A DNA stretch of 16,074 bases from an uncultured Clostridia bacterium (GTDB lineage: Bacteria; Bacillota; Clostridia; Christensenellales; Maliibacteriaceae). The notes beneath the pieces are model-generated. The model searched no databases. It had not been told where the DNA came from and saw only the letters and a program-made list of their open reading frames with translations. Of this stretch, positions 1 through 7,771 are shown piece after piece; position 1 is the stretch's first letter; the number at the start of each line of letters is the position of its first letter. The stretch covers positions 1-16,074 of the forward strand of contig CAKTSO010000028.1 of assembly GCA_934613185.1 (NCBI GenBank), written 5' to 3'. A program made the position numbers and the translations under genes.

Positions 1-2026
1 AAAGCGAGGTCCGCGCCTCTTCATTCATTACGGCGACGCCGAGTTTCTCCGCCTTCGTCAGCTTGCTTCCCGCCTTTTCCCCGGCGACGACATAGGACGT
101 TTTGGCGGATACGGCGCTCGAAACTTTTGCGCCGAGCGCTTCCAGGCGTTTCGTCGCCTCGGGGCGGGACATGGAGGAGAGCGTCCCGGTCAATACATAG
201 GTTTCGCCAGCAAGCGGCAGGGAGGGCGTTTCGTCCGAAACTGTCTGTACGGCCTGTGTGCGCGGTGCGACGCCTGCGGCAAGGAGAGCATCGACGCCCT
301 TTGCAATGTGCGCATCTTGAAAGAAATCGACGATGCCCTGCGCGACGATCTCCCCGATGCCCGATACGGCGGCAAGCGCGTCGATATCCGCGCTTCGGAC
401 GGCTTCCAGAGAGCCGAACGCGGCGGCGAGGTCGTTCGCGGTCTTGCGGCCGACGTTGGGGATCCCGAGCGCAAATAAGAACGGCCCGAGCGCGGCGTCG
501 CGGCTTGCATCGATCTGCGACAGTAATTTGGAGATCTTCTTTTCGCCGAAACCGGCAAGCCCTTCAAAGCTTTGCGGCGTCAGCGTATAAAGATCGGCAA
601 CCTGACGCACGCCGCGCTGTTCATATAAAAGCGAGGCGGTCTTGTCGCTGAACGATTCGATATCCATCGCCTGTCTCGAAGCAAAATGCACAAGACGCGA
701 GATCAGCTGCGGCGGGCAGGAGAGAGAGTTTTGACACATGAGATTCGCGCCGACTTTCTCCAGTTTCGCGCCGCAGGCGGGGCAGAATTCGGGCGCAATG
801 ATCTCTTCACCCTCGACACCGTCGTCCACGCGGCCCGTGATCTCGGGGATCACGTCGTTGGAGCGGCGCACCCAGACGTTGGCGTGCAGCCGAAGATCCT
901 TGCGGCGAATGTCGTCTTCGTTGTTGAGTGTCGCGCGGCGGATCGTCGCACCTGCAAGTTCGACGGGGGCAAGGTGTGCAAGCGGCGTGATGCGCCCCGT
1001 GCGGCCGACTTCCCATGTGACCTCTTCCAGTTCGGTCGTCGCTTCGTCGGCGGCGAATTTCCATGCCATCGCCCAGCGGGGGAAACGGTCGGTGTTGCCG
1101 AGCGCGCGGCGTGTGGCGAAGTCGGCGATCTTGACGACCGCGCCGTCGATGAGAAAGTCGAGGGTTTCTCGCTGCGATTCAATGGTATGGATGGCGTCGA
1201 ACACTTCGTCGATGTCTTTGCACCGCAAAAACAGAGGGCTGATCGTCATGCCGAAGCTCTTGATCGCGTCGAGCATCTGAAAAGTATTGTAAACCTCTAA
1301 AGATGAAAGAGATGGTTTACAATATCCGATCTGATAAAAGAAGATATCGAGGTTCTTTTCGCGCGTTTTTTCCGGGTCGACGTTGCGAAGCGCGCCGGCC
1401 GCGGCGTTGCGCGCGTTTTTGAGCGGTTCGGAGGCGGTTTGATTATAGGCCTCCAATGCGGAAAGGCGCATGATGCCCTCGCCCTGAATTTCGATCGTGC
1501 CCGAAAAGGGGATGCTGCGCGGCACGTCTTTGATCGTCAATACCTGCGGGAGGATGCCCTCGCCGACGATGCCCGTGCCGCGCGTGGCGGCCTGCACGAG
1601 TGCGCCGTTTTCATAACGCAGATTGACGGTCAAACCGTCGAATTTGTACTCGACGACGTATTCAATCGGCGGAAGTACTTCGCCCGCGGCGACGGCTTCG
1701 TCGCGCAGACGGCGGACGCGTTCGTCCCAGCGGCGAAGTTCGCCCTCCTCGCGGCATTTGTCAAGGCTCCACAGCCGCGCAAGATGCGTGACCGGCGGGA
1801 ATTTTTCGGAGACCTGCTGCGCGCCGACGCTGTGCGCGGGGGAGTCGGGCAGAACCACGCCCGTCTGCGTCTCCAATTCGCGCAGCCGGTCGAACAGCTG
1901 ATCGTATTCGCCGTCGCTGATGACGGGATCGTCCAATTCGTAATAGCGTCGCCGATGTTCGTTCAATTCGGCGACGAGCGCGCGCATTTCTTCCATCGGT
2001 GTATCGAAAGCTTTTTCCTGCGTCAT
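1..2026 (-). CDS. ligA: NAD-dependent DNA ligase LigA (C-terminal end cut by window edge)
   Basis: Seals nicks in duplex DNA using NAD+, in replication and repair. Read on the minus strand from an ATG at 2026, with no stop before the left edge; about 675 codons are present, against a usual family length of 665-680, so only a few residues are missing. The nucleotidyl-lysine motif KFDG is present with the lysine at about residue 128. A four-cysteine zinc finger (Cys415, 418, 431, 437) is followed by the helix-hairpin-helix region, and a BRCT domain (about residue 605 onward) ends near the edge with the usual SKLTKAEKLGV segment. The ATG directly follows the pcrA TAA stop, and AGAAGGA sits about 7 nt upstream, so the gene is translated from within the pcrA message. 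Oddity: residues about 235-248, in the variable linker after the FFYQIGY strand, are encoded by a perfect AT-rich inverted repeat (1285-1324). The frame appears open throughout what I checked. Confidence 0.97.
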   Translation of the reverse strand, partial: MTQEKAFDTPMEEMRALVAELNEHRRRYYELDDPVISDGEYDQLFDRLRELETQTGVVLPDSPAHSVGAQQVSEKFPPVTHLARLWSLDKCREEGELRRWDERVRRLRDEAVAAGEVLPPIEYVVEYKFDGLTVNLRYENGALVQAATRGTGIVGEGILPQVLTIKDVPRSIPFSGTIEIQGEGIMRLSALEAYNQTASEPLKNARNAAAGALRNVDPEKTREKNLDIFFYQIGYCKPSLSSLEVYNTFQMLDAIKSFGMTISPLFLRCKDIDEVFDAIHTIESQRETLDFLIDGAVVKIADFATRRALGNTDRFPRWAMAWKFAADEATTELEEVTWEVGRTGRITPLAHLAPVELAGATIRRATLNNEDDIRRKDLRLHANVWVRRSNDVIPEITGRVDDGVEGEEIIAPEFCPACGAKLEKVGANLMCQNSLSCPPQLISRLVHFASRQAMDIESFSDKTASLLYEQRGVRQVADLYTLTPQSFEGLAGFGEKKISKLLSQIDASRDAALGPFLFALGIPNVGRKTANDLAAAFGSLEAVRSADIDALAAVSGIGEIVAQGIVDFFQDAHIAKGVDALLAAGVAPRTQAVQTVSDETPSLPLAGETYVLTGTLSSMSRPEATKRLEALGAKVSSAVSAKTSYVVAGEKAGSKLTKAEKLGVAVMNEEARTSL
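1285..1324. repeat. Inverted repeat with TATTGTAAACC arms inside ligA
   Basis: Arms of 11 bp, TATTGTAAACC at 1285-1295 and GGTTTACAATA at 1314-1324, are perfect complements around an 18-nt AT-rich spacer. The whole unit is read in frame as part of LigA. Base composition differs sharply from the surrounding GC-rich gene. Each arm holds the 9-mer TTTACAATA that recurs elsewhere in the window. Confidence 0.85.
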
Positions 2027-4366
2027 TTACGATTCCTTCTGCAATTTTGCGAATGCGGCGGAAAGTTGTTTCACGCCGCGGCCGTCGAACGCCACGGTGA
2101 CGATGTCGCCTTTGACGGAGATGACCGTGCCGCGCCCGAATACGCTGTGGCGCACATGATCGCCCGTGTGCAGGCTCGACGCGGGGCAGCCTTCCGCGCT
2201 GTCGGCGGGCTTTTTCGGTGCCGTCGGTTTGCTCTGGTTTACAAAAGAGGCCGCCTGTGAAAAGAACGGAGAAAATGCCGCGGCGTTGCTGCGGGAAAGG
2301 TTTACATAAGAGGTCGAGCCGGAAGAGAATCCGAAATCCTCTTCGTCGTCGAAGAAACTGCTGCGAAGACTCGTCCGCGGCGCGGTGCGGATGCGGTTTT
2401 CGACGGTGTCCTCCGGGAATTCCTTCAAAAAGCGCGACGGCAGACGAACGCCCGCATTGTTGTTGAGCGCACGGAATTCTGCGCGCGTCAAATACAGAAG
2501 TTCTCTCGCGCGCGTGATGCCGACATAGCAAAGCCGCCGTTCTTCCTGGAGCTGCACTTCGTCTTCCAGGGCGCGTGCATGGGGAAAGACGCCTTCTTCC
2601 AATCCCGTCAAAAACACGACGGGGAATTCAAGCCCCTTCGCGCCGTGGATCGTCATGAGCGTGACGGAGCCGGTGTTTTCCTCTTCGCCCGCGACGTCGC
2701 TTTCCAGCGAGACGGACATCAGCCAGTCGTTGAGCGTGGGTTCCGTCTGTTCGCTCTGCTCGGATTCCGCTTCTTCGTCGGTGAACGTGCGAACGCCCAG
2801 TTCCCATTCGCTTTCGAACTGTTTGGCGGCGGTGACAAGTTCGGTCAGGTTCTCGCGCCGCGCCATGTCCTCTTCGTCGTCGGGGTTGTACATTTCAAGC
2901 AGCCCGGTCTTTAGAATGACCTGCTGCGCCAGTTCCGATACGCCGGAAAGTTCGCTCAAAACGGACAGCTCCGCCATCAGTTCCGCAAATCGGGCGATCG
3001 GCTTTTTCATGCGCGAAGGCGCGTCGGGCGCGTCGGCGAAATCCATCGCCGCGGCAAGCAGGCTTTCCTCGCGTTCCGCTGCCAGCGCTTCGAGCGCGTC
3101 GACGGCAGCGTCGCCGATGCCGCGTTTGGGGACGTTGATGATCCGGCGGATGCTGACGGCGTCGTCGGGGTTGACCAGAAGCTTCAAATAGGCCATTGCG
3201 TCCTTGACTTCCTTGCGCTGCCAGAATCCAACGCCGCCGTAGACGCGATAGGGGATGTTGTTGCGCACGAGCGACTGTCCGAGAAGACGCGACTGCGCGT
3301 GCGTACGGTAGAAGATCGCCACTTCGTTGTACGCCCTGCCGTCTTCGCGCACGAGGCGCGCGATCTCGCTTGCGATGAAATCGGCCTCGTCGTTGGCGTT
3401 TTCAAACGCGCACAAAACGGGCTTTGCGCCCTGCTCGTTTTCCGTCCACAGCTTTTTGGGCTTGCGCTGCGCGTTGTTGGCGATGACGGCATTCGCCATA
3501 TCCAAAATGGACTTCGTGGAGCGATAGTTCTGTTCCAGACGGATGACTTTCGCGCCGGGGAAGTCGTGTTCGAAATCGAGAATGTTGCGGATATCCGCGC
3601 CGCGCCAGCCGTAGATCGACTGGTCGTCGTCGCCGACGACACAGATGTTGCCGTAATAGCTCGACAAAAGGCGGATGAGCATGTACTGCGCCTGCGACGT
3701 GTCCTGATATTCGTCGACGTGGACGTATTGGAACCGCGCGGAATAGGCGGTCAAAACGTCCTGATTCTGCTGAAAGAGCATCAGCGTGTTTAAGATCAGG
3801 TCGTCGAAGTCCATCGCGCCCGCCTCACGCAATGCGTTTTGATACATTGCGTAGATCTGCGCGAGCTTTTCGGCGCGGAAGTCGTCGCCGTACCAGCGCG
3901 CGAATTCCGCCGGCGGGATCATTTTATCCTTGGCGCGGGAGATCTGCGCGCGGACGAATTTGGGCGCGAAGGAATCCTCCGAAAGCTGTGCTTTGGCAAG
4001 GCAACTTTTTAGAATGCGGCCGGAATCCTCTTCGTCGTAGATCGTGAAGTTTTTGGAATAGCCGATGTGTTCGGCCTCGCGGCGCAGGATGCGGACGCAG
4101 AGGGAATGGAACGTGGAACACCAGACGTACTGCCCGCCGTGCGTCATGCCTTCGAGACGCTCGCGCATTTCCCGCGCGGCTTTGTTGGTGAACGTCACGG
4201 CGAGAATGTTCCAGGGGTGCACGCCCTCTTCTTCGATCAGATGCGCGATGCGTGCGGTGAGCATTCGCGTCTTGCCGCTGCCCGCGCCGGCCAGAACGAG
4301 GACCGCGCCCTCGCAGGTACGCGCCGCCTGCGCCTGACGGTCGTTTAACGAATCGAGAATGCTCAT
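2027..4366 (-). CDS. pcrA: ATP-dependent DNA helicase PcrA (UvrD/Rep family)
   Basis: Superfamily 1A 3'-5' helicase acting in repair and in removing obstacles to replication. 779 residues, near the usual 720-780. Visible motifs: Q motif LNDRQ (7-11), Walker A GAGSGKT (27-33), Walker B DEYQD (218-222), motif III GDDDQSIYGWRGAD (245-258), motif IV QNYRS (279-283), motif V TIHGAKGLE (572-580) and motif VI VGITRAR (615-621). A low-complexity Ser/Ala/Pro linker (about 660-733) leads to a C-terminal Tudor-like domain (about 735-775, GDHVRHSVFGRGTV), known in the family for contact with RNA polymerase. The ATG overlaps the yerC TGA stop (ATGA), and ligA starts directly after its stop, so the three genes are translationally linked. 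pcrB, which lies before pcrA in Bacillus, is absent here. Two near-identical 15-mers (2236-2250, 2299-2313) encode SFVN and SYVN in the linker. Confidence 0.98.
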   Translation of the reverse strand: MSILDSLNDRQAQAARTCEGAVLVLAGAGSGKTRMLTARIAHLIEEEGVHPWNILAVTFTNKAAREMRERLEGMTHGGQYVWCSTFHSLCVRILRREAEHIGYSKNFTIYDEEDSGRILKSCLAKAQLSEDSFAPKFVRAQISRAKDKMIPPAEFARWYGDDFRAEKLAQIYAMYQNALREAGAMDFDDLILNTLMLFQQNQDVLTAYSARFQYVHVDEYQDTSQAQYMLIRLLSSYYGNICVVGDDDQSIYGWRGADIRNILDFEHDFPGAKVIRLEQNYRSTKSILDMANAVIANNAQRKPKKLWTENEQGAKPVLCAFENANDEADFIASEIARLVREDGRAYNEVAIFYRTHAQSRLLGQSLVRNNIPYRVYGGVGFWQRKEVKDAMAYLKLLVNPDDAVSIRRIINVPKRGIGDAAVDALEALAAEREESLLAAAMDFADAPDAPSRMKKPIARFAELMAELSVLSELSGVSELAQQVILKTGLLEMYNPDDEEDMARRENLTELVTAAKQFESEWELGVRTFTDEEAESEQSEQTEPTLNDWLMSVSLESDVAGEEENTGSVTLMTIHGAKGLEFPVVFLTGLEEGVFPHARALEDEVQLQEERRLCYVGITRARELLYLTRAEFRALNNNAGVRLPSRFLKEFPEDTVENRIRTAPRTSLRSSFFDDEEDFGFSSGSTSYVNLSRSNAAAFSPFFSQAASFVNQSKPTAPKKPADSAEGCPASSLHTGDHVRHSVFGRGTVISVKGDIVTVAFDGRGVKQLSAAFAKLQKES

Positions 4367-4698
4367 TTTTTCTTCTGTTCCTTTGCTTTTTTGACGTCGT
4401 CTTCCTGTTTCAAGATCTTGCCGAGCGTGCGCTGATAGCCGTCCGCGCCGTACATCAGCGAGCGCTTGACGCGGCTGATCGTGGCGCTGGAGACGCCGGT
4501 GAGCGTGGCGATGTCCTGATAGGTGTAGTTGTCAAGAAGCATCTTGGCAACTTCCACGCGCTGCGCCATGGCGACGATTTCGGCGGCGGTGCAGACGTCT
4601 TCAAAAAAGCGGTAACAATCCTCCAGATTGTCCAGCGCCAAAATGGCCTCAAAAAAAGCATCCGTTTTTTCCGATGCGAATTTGGAACGGTATTGCAT
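4363..4698 (-). CDS. yerC: YerC/YecD-family TrpR-like DNA-binding protein
   Basis: Small regulator with a TrpR-type helix-turn-helix; the target is not known from this sequence. With the ATG at 4698 it has 111 residues, close to the family's roughly 100-110. The helix-turn-helix spans about residues 59-81 (TYQDIATLTGVSSATISRVK), preceded by the conserved helices LEDCYRFFEDVCT and AQRVEVAKMLL; the tail is lysine-rich. An in-frame GTG at 4752 would give 129 residues, but it lies at the predicted transcription start of the promoter at 4757-4785. The ATG has AGGGA about 8 nt upstream and matches the Bacillus YerC start, so I prefer it. It heads the yerC-pcrA-ligA unit, the order also seen in Bacillus, with a 4-bp overlap with pcrA. 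Confidence 0.9.
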   Translation of the reverse strand: MQYRSKFASEKTDAFFEAILALDNLEDCYRFFEDVCTAAEIVAMAQRVEVAKMLLDNYTYQDIATLTGVSSATISRVKRSLMYGADGYQRTLGKILKQEDDVKKAKEQKKK

Positions 4699-4756
4699 AT
4701 CGTTATTCCCTGCCTTTTCGTAGATTGGGTCGATGACAGTCGTTTTTGCCACTAAG

Positions 4757-4785
4757 ATTTTACCACAGCAAAGCGTGAAAGTAAA
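4757..4785 (-). promoter_or_regulatory. Predicted sigma-A promoter of yerC-pcrA-ligA
   Basis: On the minus strand: -35 TTTACT (4785-4780), a 17-nt spacer and -10 TAAAAT (4762-4757), with an extended TGG directly before the -10. Transcription would start near 4750, about 50 nt before the ATG at 4698. This placement argues against the GTG at 4752 as the start. Confidence 0.65.
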
Positions 4786-4844
4786 TGTAAAAATGAAAGC
4801 GCGGGGCGCGTCTTTAAAAATAGAAGGTGAAAAGGCCGCTTATC

Positions 4845-4873
4845 TTGCGGGAACGGGGCAAACATGGTAAAAT
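4845..4873 (+). promoter_or_regulatory. Predicted sigma-A promoter of secA
   Basis: -35 TTGCGG (4845-4850), 17-nt spacer, -10 TAAAAT (4868-4873) with an extended TGG before it. It is divergent from the yerC promoter, with the two -10 boxes about 105 bp apart. The leader to the secA ATG would be about 70 nt. Confidence 0.6.
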
Positions 4874-4951
4874 AAATCGGTCTTTCCTCCTATGAGGTTC
4901 TATGGATTTCACGGCGGCGGATAAGGCGACAGAATAAATTTTGAAGAAGTG

Positions 4952-7654
4952 ATGAAATTGGCGAATATATTCAAAAAGATCTTTCCTTCGACGAACGACC
5001 GCGAGGTCAAAAAGCTTCAGGCGACCGCCGCGCGCGTGACGGATCTGGAAGATACGTTCCGTGAGATGAACGACGAGAGCCTTCGCGCGTTTACGCAGAC
5101 GCTGCGCGAGCGCCGCGCGGCGGGGGAAGAGCTCGACGCGCTTTTGCCTGAGGCGTTCGCGCTCGTTCGAGAGGGCAGCGCCCGCGCGCTTGAAATGCGG
5201 CATTATCCCGTCCAGATCATGGGCGCGGCGGTTCTGCATCAGGGACGCATCGCCGAAATGCGTACCGGCGAGGGCAAAACGCTGTGCGCGACGATGCCGC
5301 TTTTCCTAAACGCACTCGATCAAAAAGGCGTGCATCTTGTTACCGTCAACGATTATCTTGCAAAGCGCGACGCCGAATGGATGGGGAAGGTGTATCGTTT
5401 CCTCGGCATGAGCGTCGGCGCGATCGTGCATGAATTGAACGCCGATCAACGCCGCGCGGCATATGCGTGCGATATTACCTACGGCACAAACAACGAGTTC
5501 GGGTTCGACTATCTGCGCGACAACATGGCCACGACTCGCGCGAGCCTCGTGCAGCGCGATCTTCATTATGCCATCGTTGACGAGGTCGACTCCATTTTGA
5601 TCGACGAGGCGCGCACGCCGCTGATCATTTCCGGCGCGGGCAACGAGTCGACCGATCTTTACGCCGCGGCGGATCGCTTTGTCACGCATCTGCAGGCGGA
5701 GCAGGACTATACGTTCGACGAAAAGAAAAAGACGATCAACCTGACGGAAGAGGGCGTTGCACGCGCGGAGAATTTCTTCCATGTCGATACCTGGACGGAC
5801 ATCGACAACACCGAGCTTGCGCACCATGTCAACCAGGCGCTCAAAGCGCGCTATATGATGCACCGTGACCGCGACTACGTCGTGCAGGACGGGCAGGTGC
5901 TGATCGTCGATGAATTTACGGGTCGACTGATGATGGGCCGTCGCTTCAACGAGGGGCTGCATCAGGCGATCGAGGCCAAGGAAGGCGTCAAGATCCGCAG
6001 CGAGAGTAAAACGCTCGCCACGATCACGTTCCAGAATTATTTCCGCATGTACGACAAGCTCTCCGGCATGACCGGCACGGCCAAGACGGAGGAAGACGAG
6101 TTCCGCGGCATTTACGGGCTCGACGTTGTACAGATACCGACGAACCGTCCGATGATCCGCGTCGATGAAAACGACGTCATTTTCAAGACGGAACAGGGCA
6201 AGTTTGAAGCGGTGATCGACGAGATCGTCCGCCGCCATGTCACGGGTCAGCCGATCCTGGTCGGCACGGTCTCCGTCGAAAAGAGCGAAAAGCTGTATAA
6301 AATGCTCACGCGCCGCGGCGTGCAGGCGGAAGTGCTGAACGCCAAAAATCATCAGCGCGAGGCGCAGATTATTGCGCAGGCCGGTAAGTTCAATGCCGTG
6401 ACGATCGCCACGAACATGGCGGGCCGCGGCACGGACATTCTTCTCGGCGGCAACCCCGAGTATTTCGCGCGCAACGAAATGGCGCGCATGGGCCATGAAG
6501 AGGCCATGATCGAAGAGGCGACGGGGCACGCCGAAACGGAGGACACCGAAATTCTGGAGGCGCGCGGCGTTTATGCCGACCTGCTTGCCAAGCATAAAAA
6601 AGTGACCGACGAGGAACATGTCCGCGTTGTCGAGGCGGGCGGCCTTCATATCATCGGCACGGAGCGGCACGAATCCCGCCGCATCGACAATCAGCTTCGC
6701 GGCCGCGCGGGCCGTCAGGGCGACCGCGGTTCTTCGCAGTTTTTCATCGCGCTGGAGGACGACATCATGCGTCTTTTCGGCGGCGAGAAGATCACGGCGC
6801 TTTTGGAACGCGTCGGCATGGACGACGACATTCGCCTGGAATACGGGATGCTTTCCCGCCAGATCGAGGCGGCGCAAAAGCGCGTCGAGTACAACAACTA
6901 CAACATTCGAAAGCACGTCTTGCAGTATGACGACGTCATGAACAAACAGCGCGAGGTCATCTATGCGCAGCGGCGTGAGGTGCTCTGCGGCAACGACATG
7001 CGTGCCAACATGATCTCCATGCTCGATTCCATGGTTTCCGACGCCGTGACGACGTATACCGGAAACGTCAAGCATTCCGACGAATGGGATCTTGCGGGGC
7101 TTGAAAATTATTGCGCGCGCTTTTTCCCGTGTGCGGACGTGTTCCGAGATGAAAACCTCTGCGCGTCGCAGGAGAAGCTGACCGAGGCGTTGACGCAGAA
7201 GGCGCACGCGGTCTACGAAGAAAAAGAGGCGCTTTTGGAGAAAAACGGCGTCGATCCGCGTGCGATCGAGCGTGCGATCCTCCTTCGCGCCGTCGACAGC
7301 CGCTGGATGGATCACATCGACGAAATGGATCAGCTTCGCCGCGGCATCGGTCTTCGCGCCTACGGCAACAGTGATCCCGTGCAGGCCTATAATATGGAAG
7401 GCTATGCGATGTTCGAGCAGATGATCGACAACATTCGCGAGGTGTCGCTGTCGGCGTATCTGCATTTGTCGGTTGAGAAAAAGCCAAAGCAGGCGCCCGC
7501 GGCGGGGCAGCCCAAGCGTCTTGCGGGACAGGGTCCGGCGCATAAGCCGGTGACGGTGCAGAAAAAAGTCGGTCGAAACGATCCGTGCCCCTGCGGCAGC
7601 GGCAAGAAATACAAAAACTGCTGCATGAACCGCGATCAGGGCGGCGAAAACTAA
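4952..7654 (+). CDS. secA: Preprotein translocase ATPase SecA
   Basis: Motor ATPase that drives unfolded preproteins through SecYEG; cytosolic and membrane-peripheral. About 900 residues, within the usual 800-900. Counting from the GTG at 4949: Walker A GEGKT at 107-111, DEVD (Walker B) at 211-214, then the preprotein cross-linking region. The helical scaffold carries RGRAGRQGDRGSSQFF, and the C-terminal zinc-binding SEC-C tail has CPCGSGKKYKNCC (Cys880, 882, 891, 892). GTG at 4949 and ATG at 4952 are consecutive possible starts (MMKLANIF); I chose the ATG. The upstream GAAGAAG is a weak ribosome-binding site. A predicted promoter lies at 4845-4873. prfB follows after 117 nt with no clear terminator, as in many Bacillota where secA and prfB are neighbours. 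Confidence 0.98.
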   Translation: MKLANIFKKIFPSTNDREVKKLQATAARVTDLEDTFREMNDESLRAFTQTLRERRAAGEELDALLPEAFALVREGSARALEMRHYPVQIMGAAVLHQGRIAEMRTGEGKTLCATMPLFLNALDQKGVHLVTVNDYLAKRDAEWMGKVYRFLGMSVGAIVHELNADQRRAAYACDITYGTNNEFGFDYLRDNMATTRASLVQRDLHYAIVDEVDSILIDEARTPLIISGAGNESTDLYAAADRFVTHLQAEQDYTFDEKKKTINLTEEGVARAENFFHVDTWTDIDNTELAHHVNQALKARYMMHRDRDYVVQDGQVLIVDEFTGRLMMGRRFNEGLHQAIEAKEGVKIRSESKTLATITFQNYFRMYDKLSGMTGTAKTEEDEFRGIYGLDVVQIPTNRPMIRVDENDVIFKTEQGKFEAVIDEIVRRHVTGQPILVGTVSVEKSEKLYKMLTRRGVQAEVLNAKNHQREAQIIAQAGKFNAVTIATNMAGRGTDILLGGNPEYFARNEMARMGHEEAMIEEATGHAETEDTEILEARGVYADLLAKHKKVTDEEHVRVVEAGGLHIIGTERHESRRIDNQLRGRAGRQGDRGSSQFFIALEDDIMRLFGGEKITALLERVGMDDDIRLEYGMLSRQIEAAQKRVEYNNYNIRKHVLQYDDVMNKQREVIYAQRREVLCGNDMRANMISMLDSMVSDAVTTYTGNVKHSDEWDLAGLENYCARFFPCADVFRDENLCASQEKLTEALTQKAHAVYEEKEALLEKNGVDPRAIERAILLRAVDSRWMDHIDEMDQLRRGIGLRAYGNSDPVQAYNMEGYAMFEQMIDNIREVSLSAYLHLSVEKKPKQAPAAGQPKRLAGQGPAHKPVTVQKKVGRNDPCPCGSGKKYKNCCMNRDQGGEN

Positions 7655-7771
7655 ACTTGTTTGTCATCCCGGGATTCCCTCGGGCAGGATAAAGCGGGCG
7701 CGGCGTTCGGCCCGGCGGATTTTTCCGCAAACGGACGTCGTCATTTCAACCATCGAAAGGATGTGAATCAG

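Noticed and set aside
1287..1322. The ligA palindrome as a BirA biotin operator
   Set aside because: The half-sites TTGTAAACC/GGTTTACAA match the E. coli bio operator arms, but the spacer is 18 nt rather than the 14-16 expected, the site is inside ligA with no biotin genes near, and other copies in the window face the opposite way at other spacings. A BirA site search genome-wide would settle it.
5306..7543. A 745-residue open frame antisense to secA, with similar long frames antisense to prfB (7824-8783) and tsaD (9529-10764)
   Set aside because: GC-rich third positions of the real genes remove stop codons on the opposite strand. The translations are rich in Arg, His, Val and Ala, show no domain I recognise, and lie wholly opposite well-supported genes.
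7715..7728. Hairpin GCGGA/TCCGC between secA and prfB as a terminator
   Set aside because: The stem is only 5 bp and the Ts are in the loop, not after the stem, so it is unlikely to terminate transcription.
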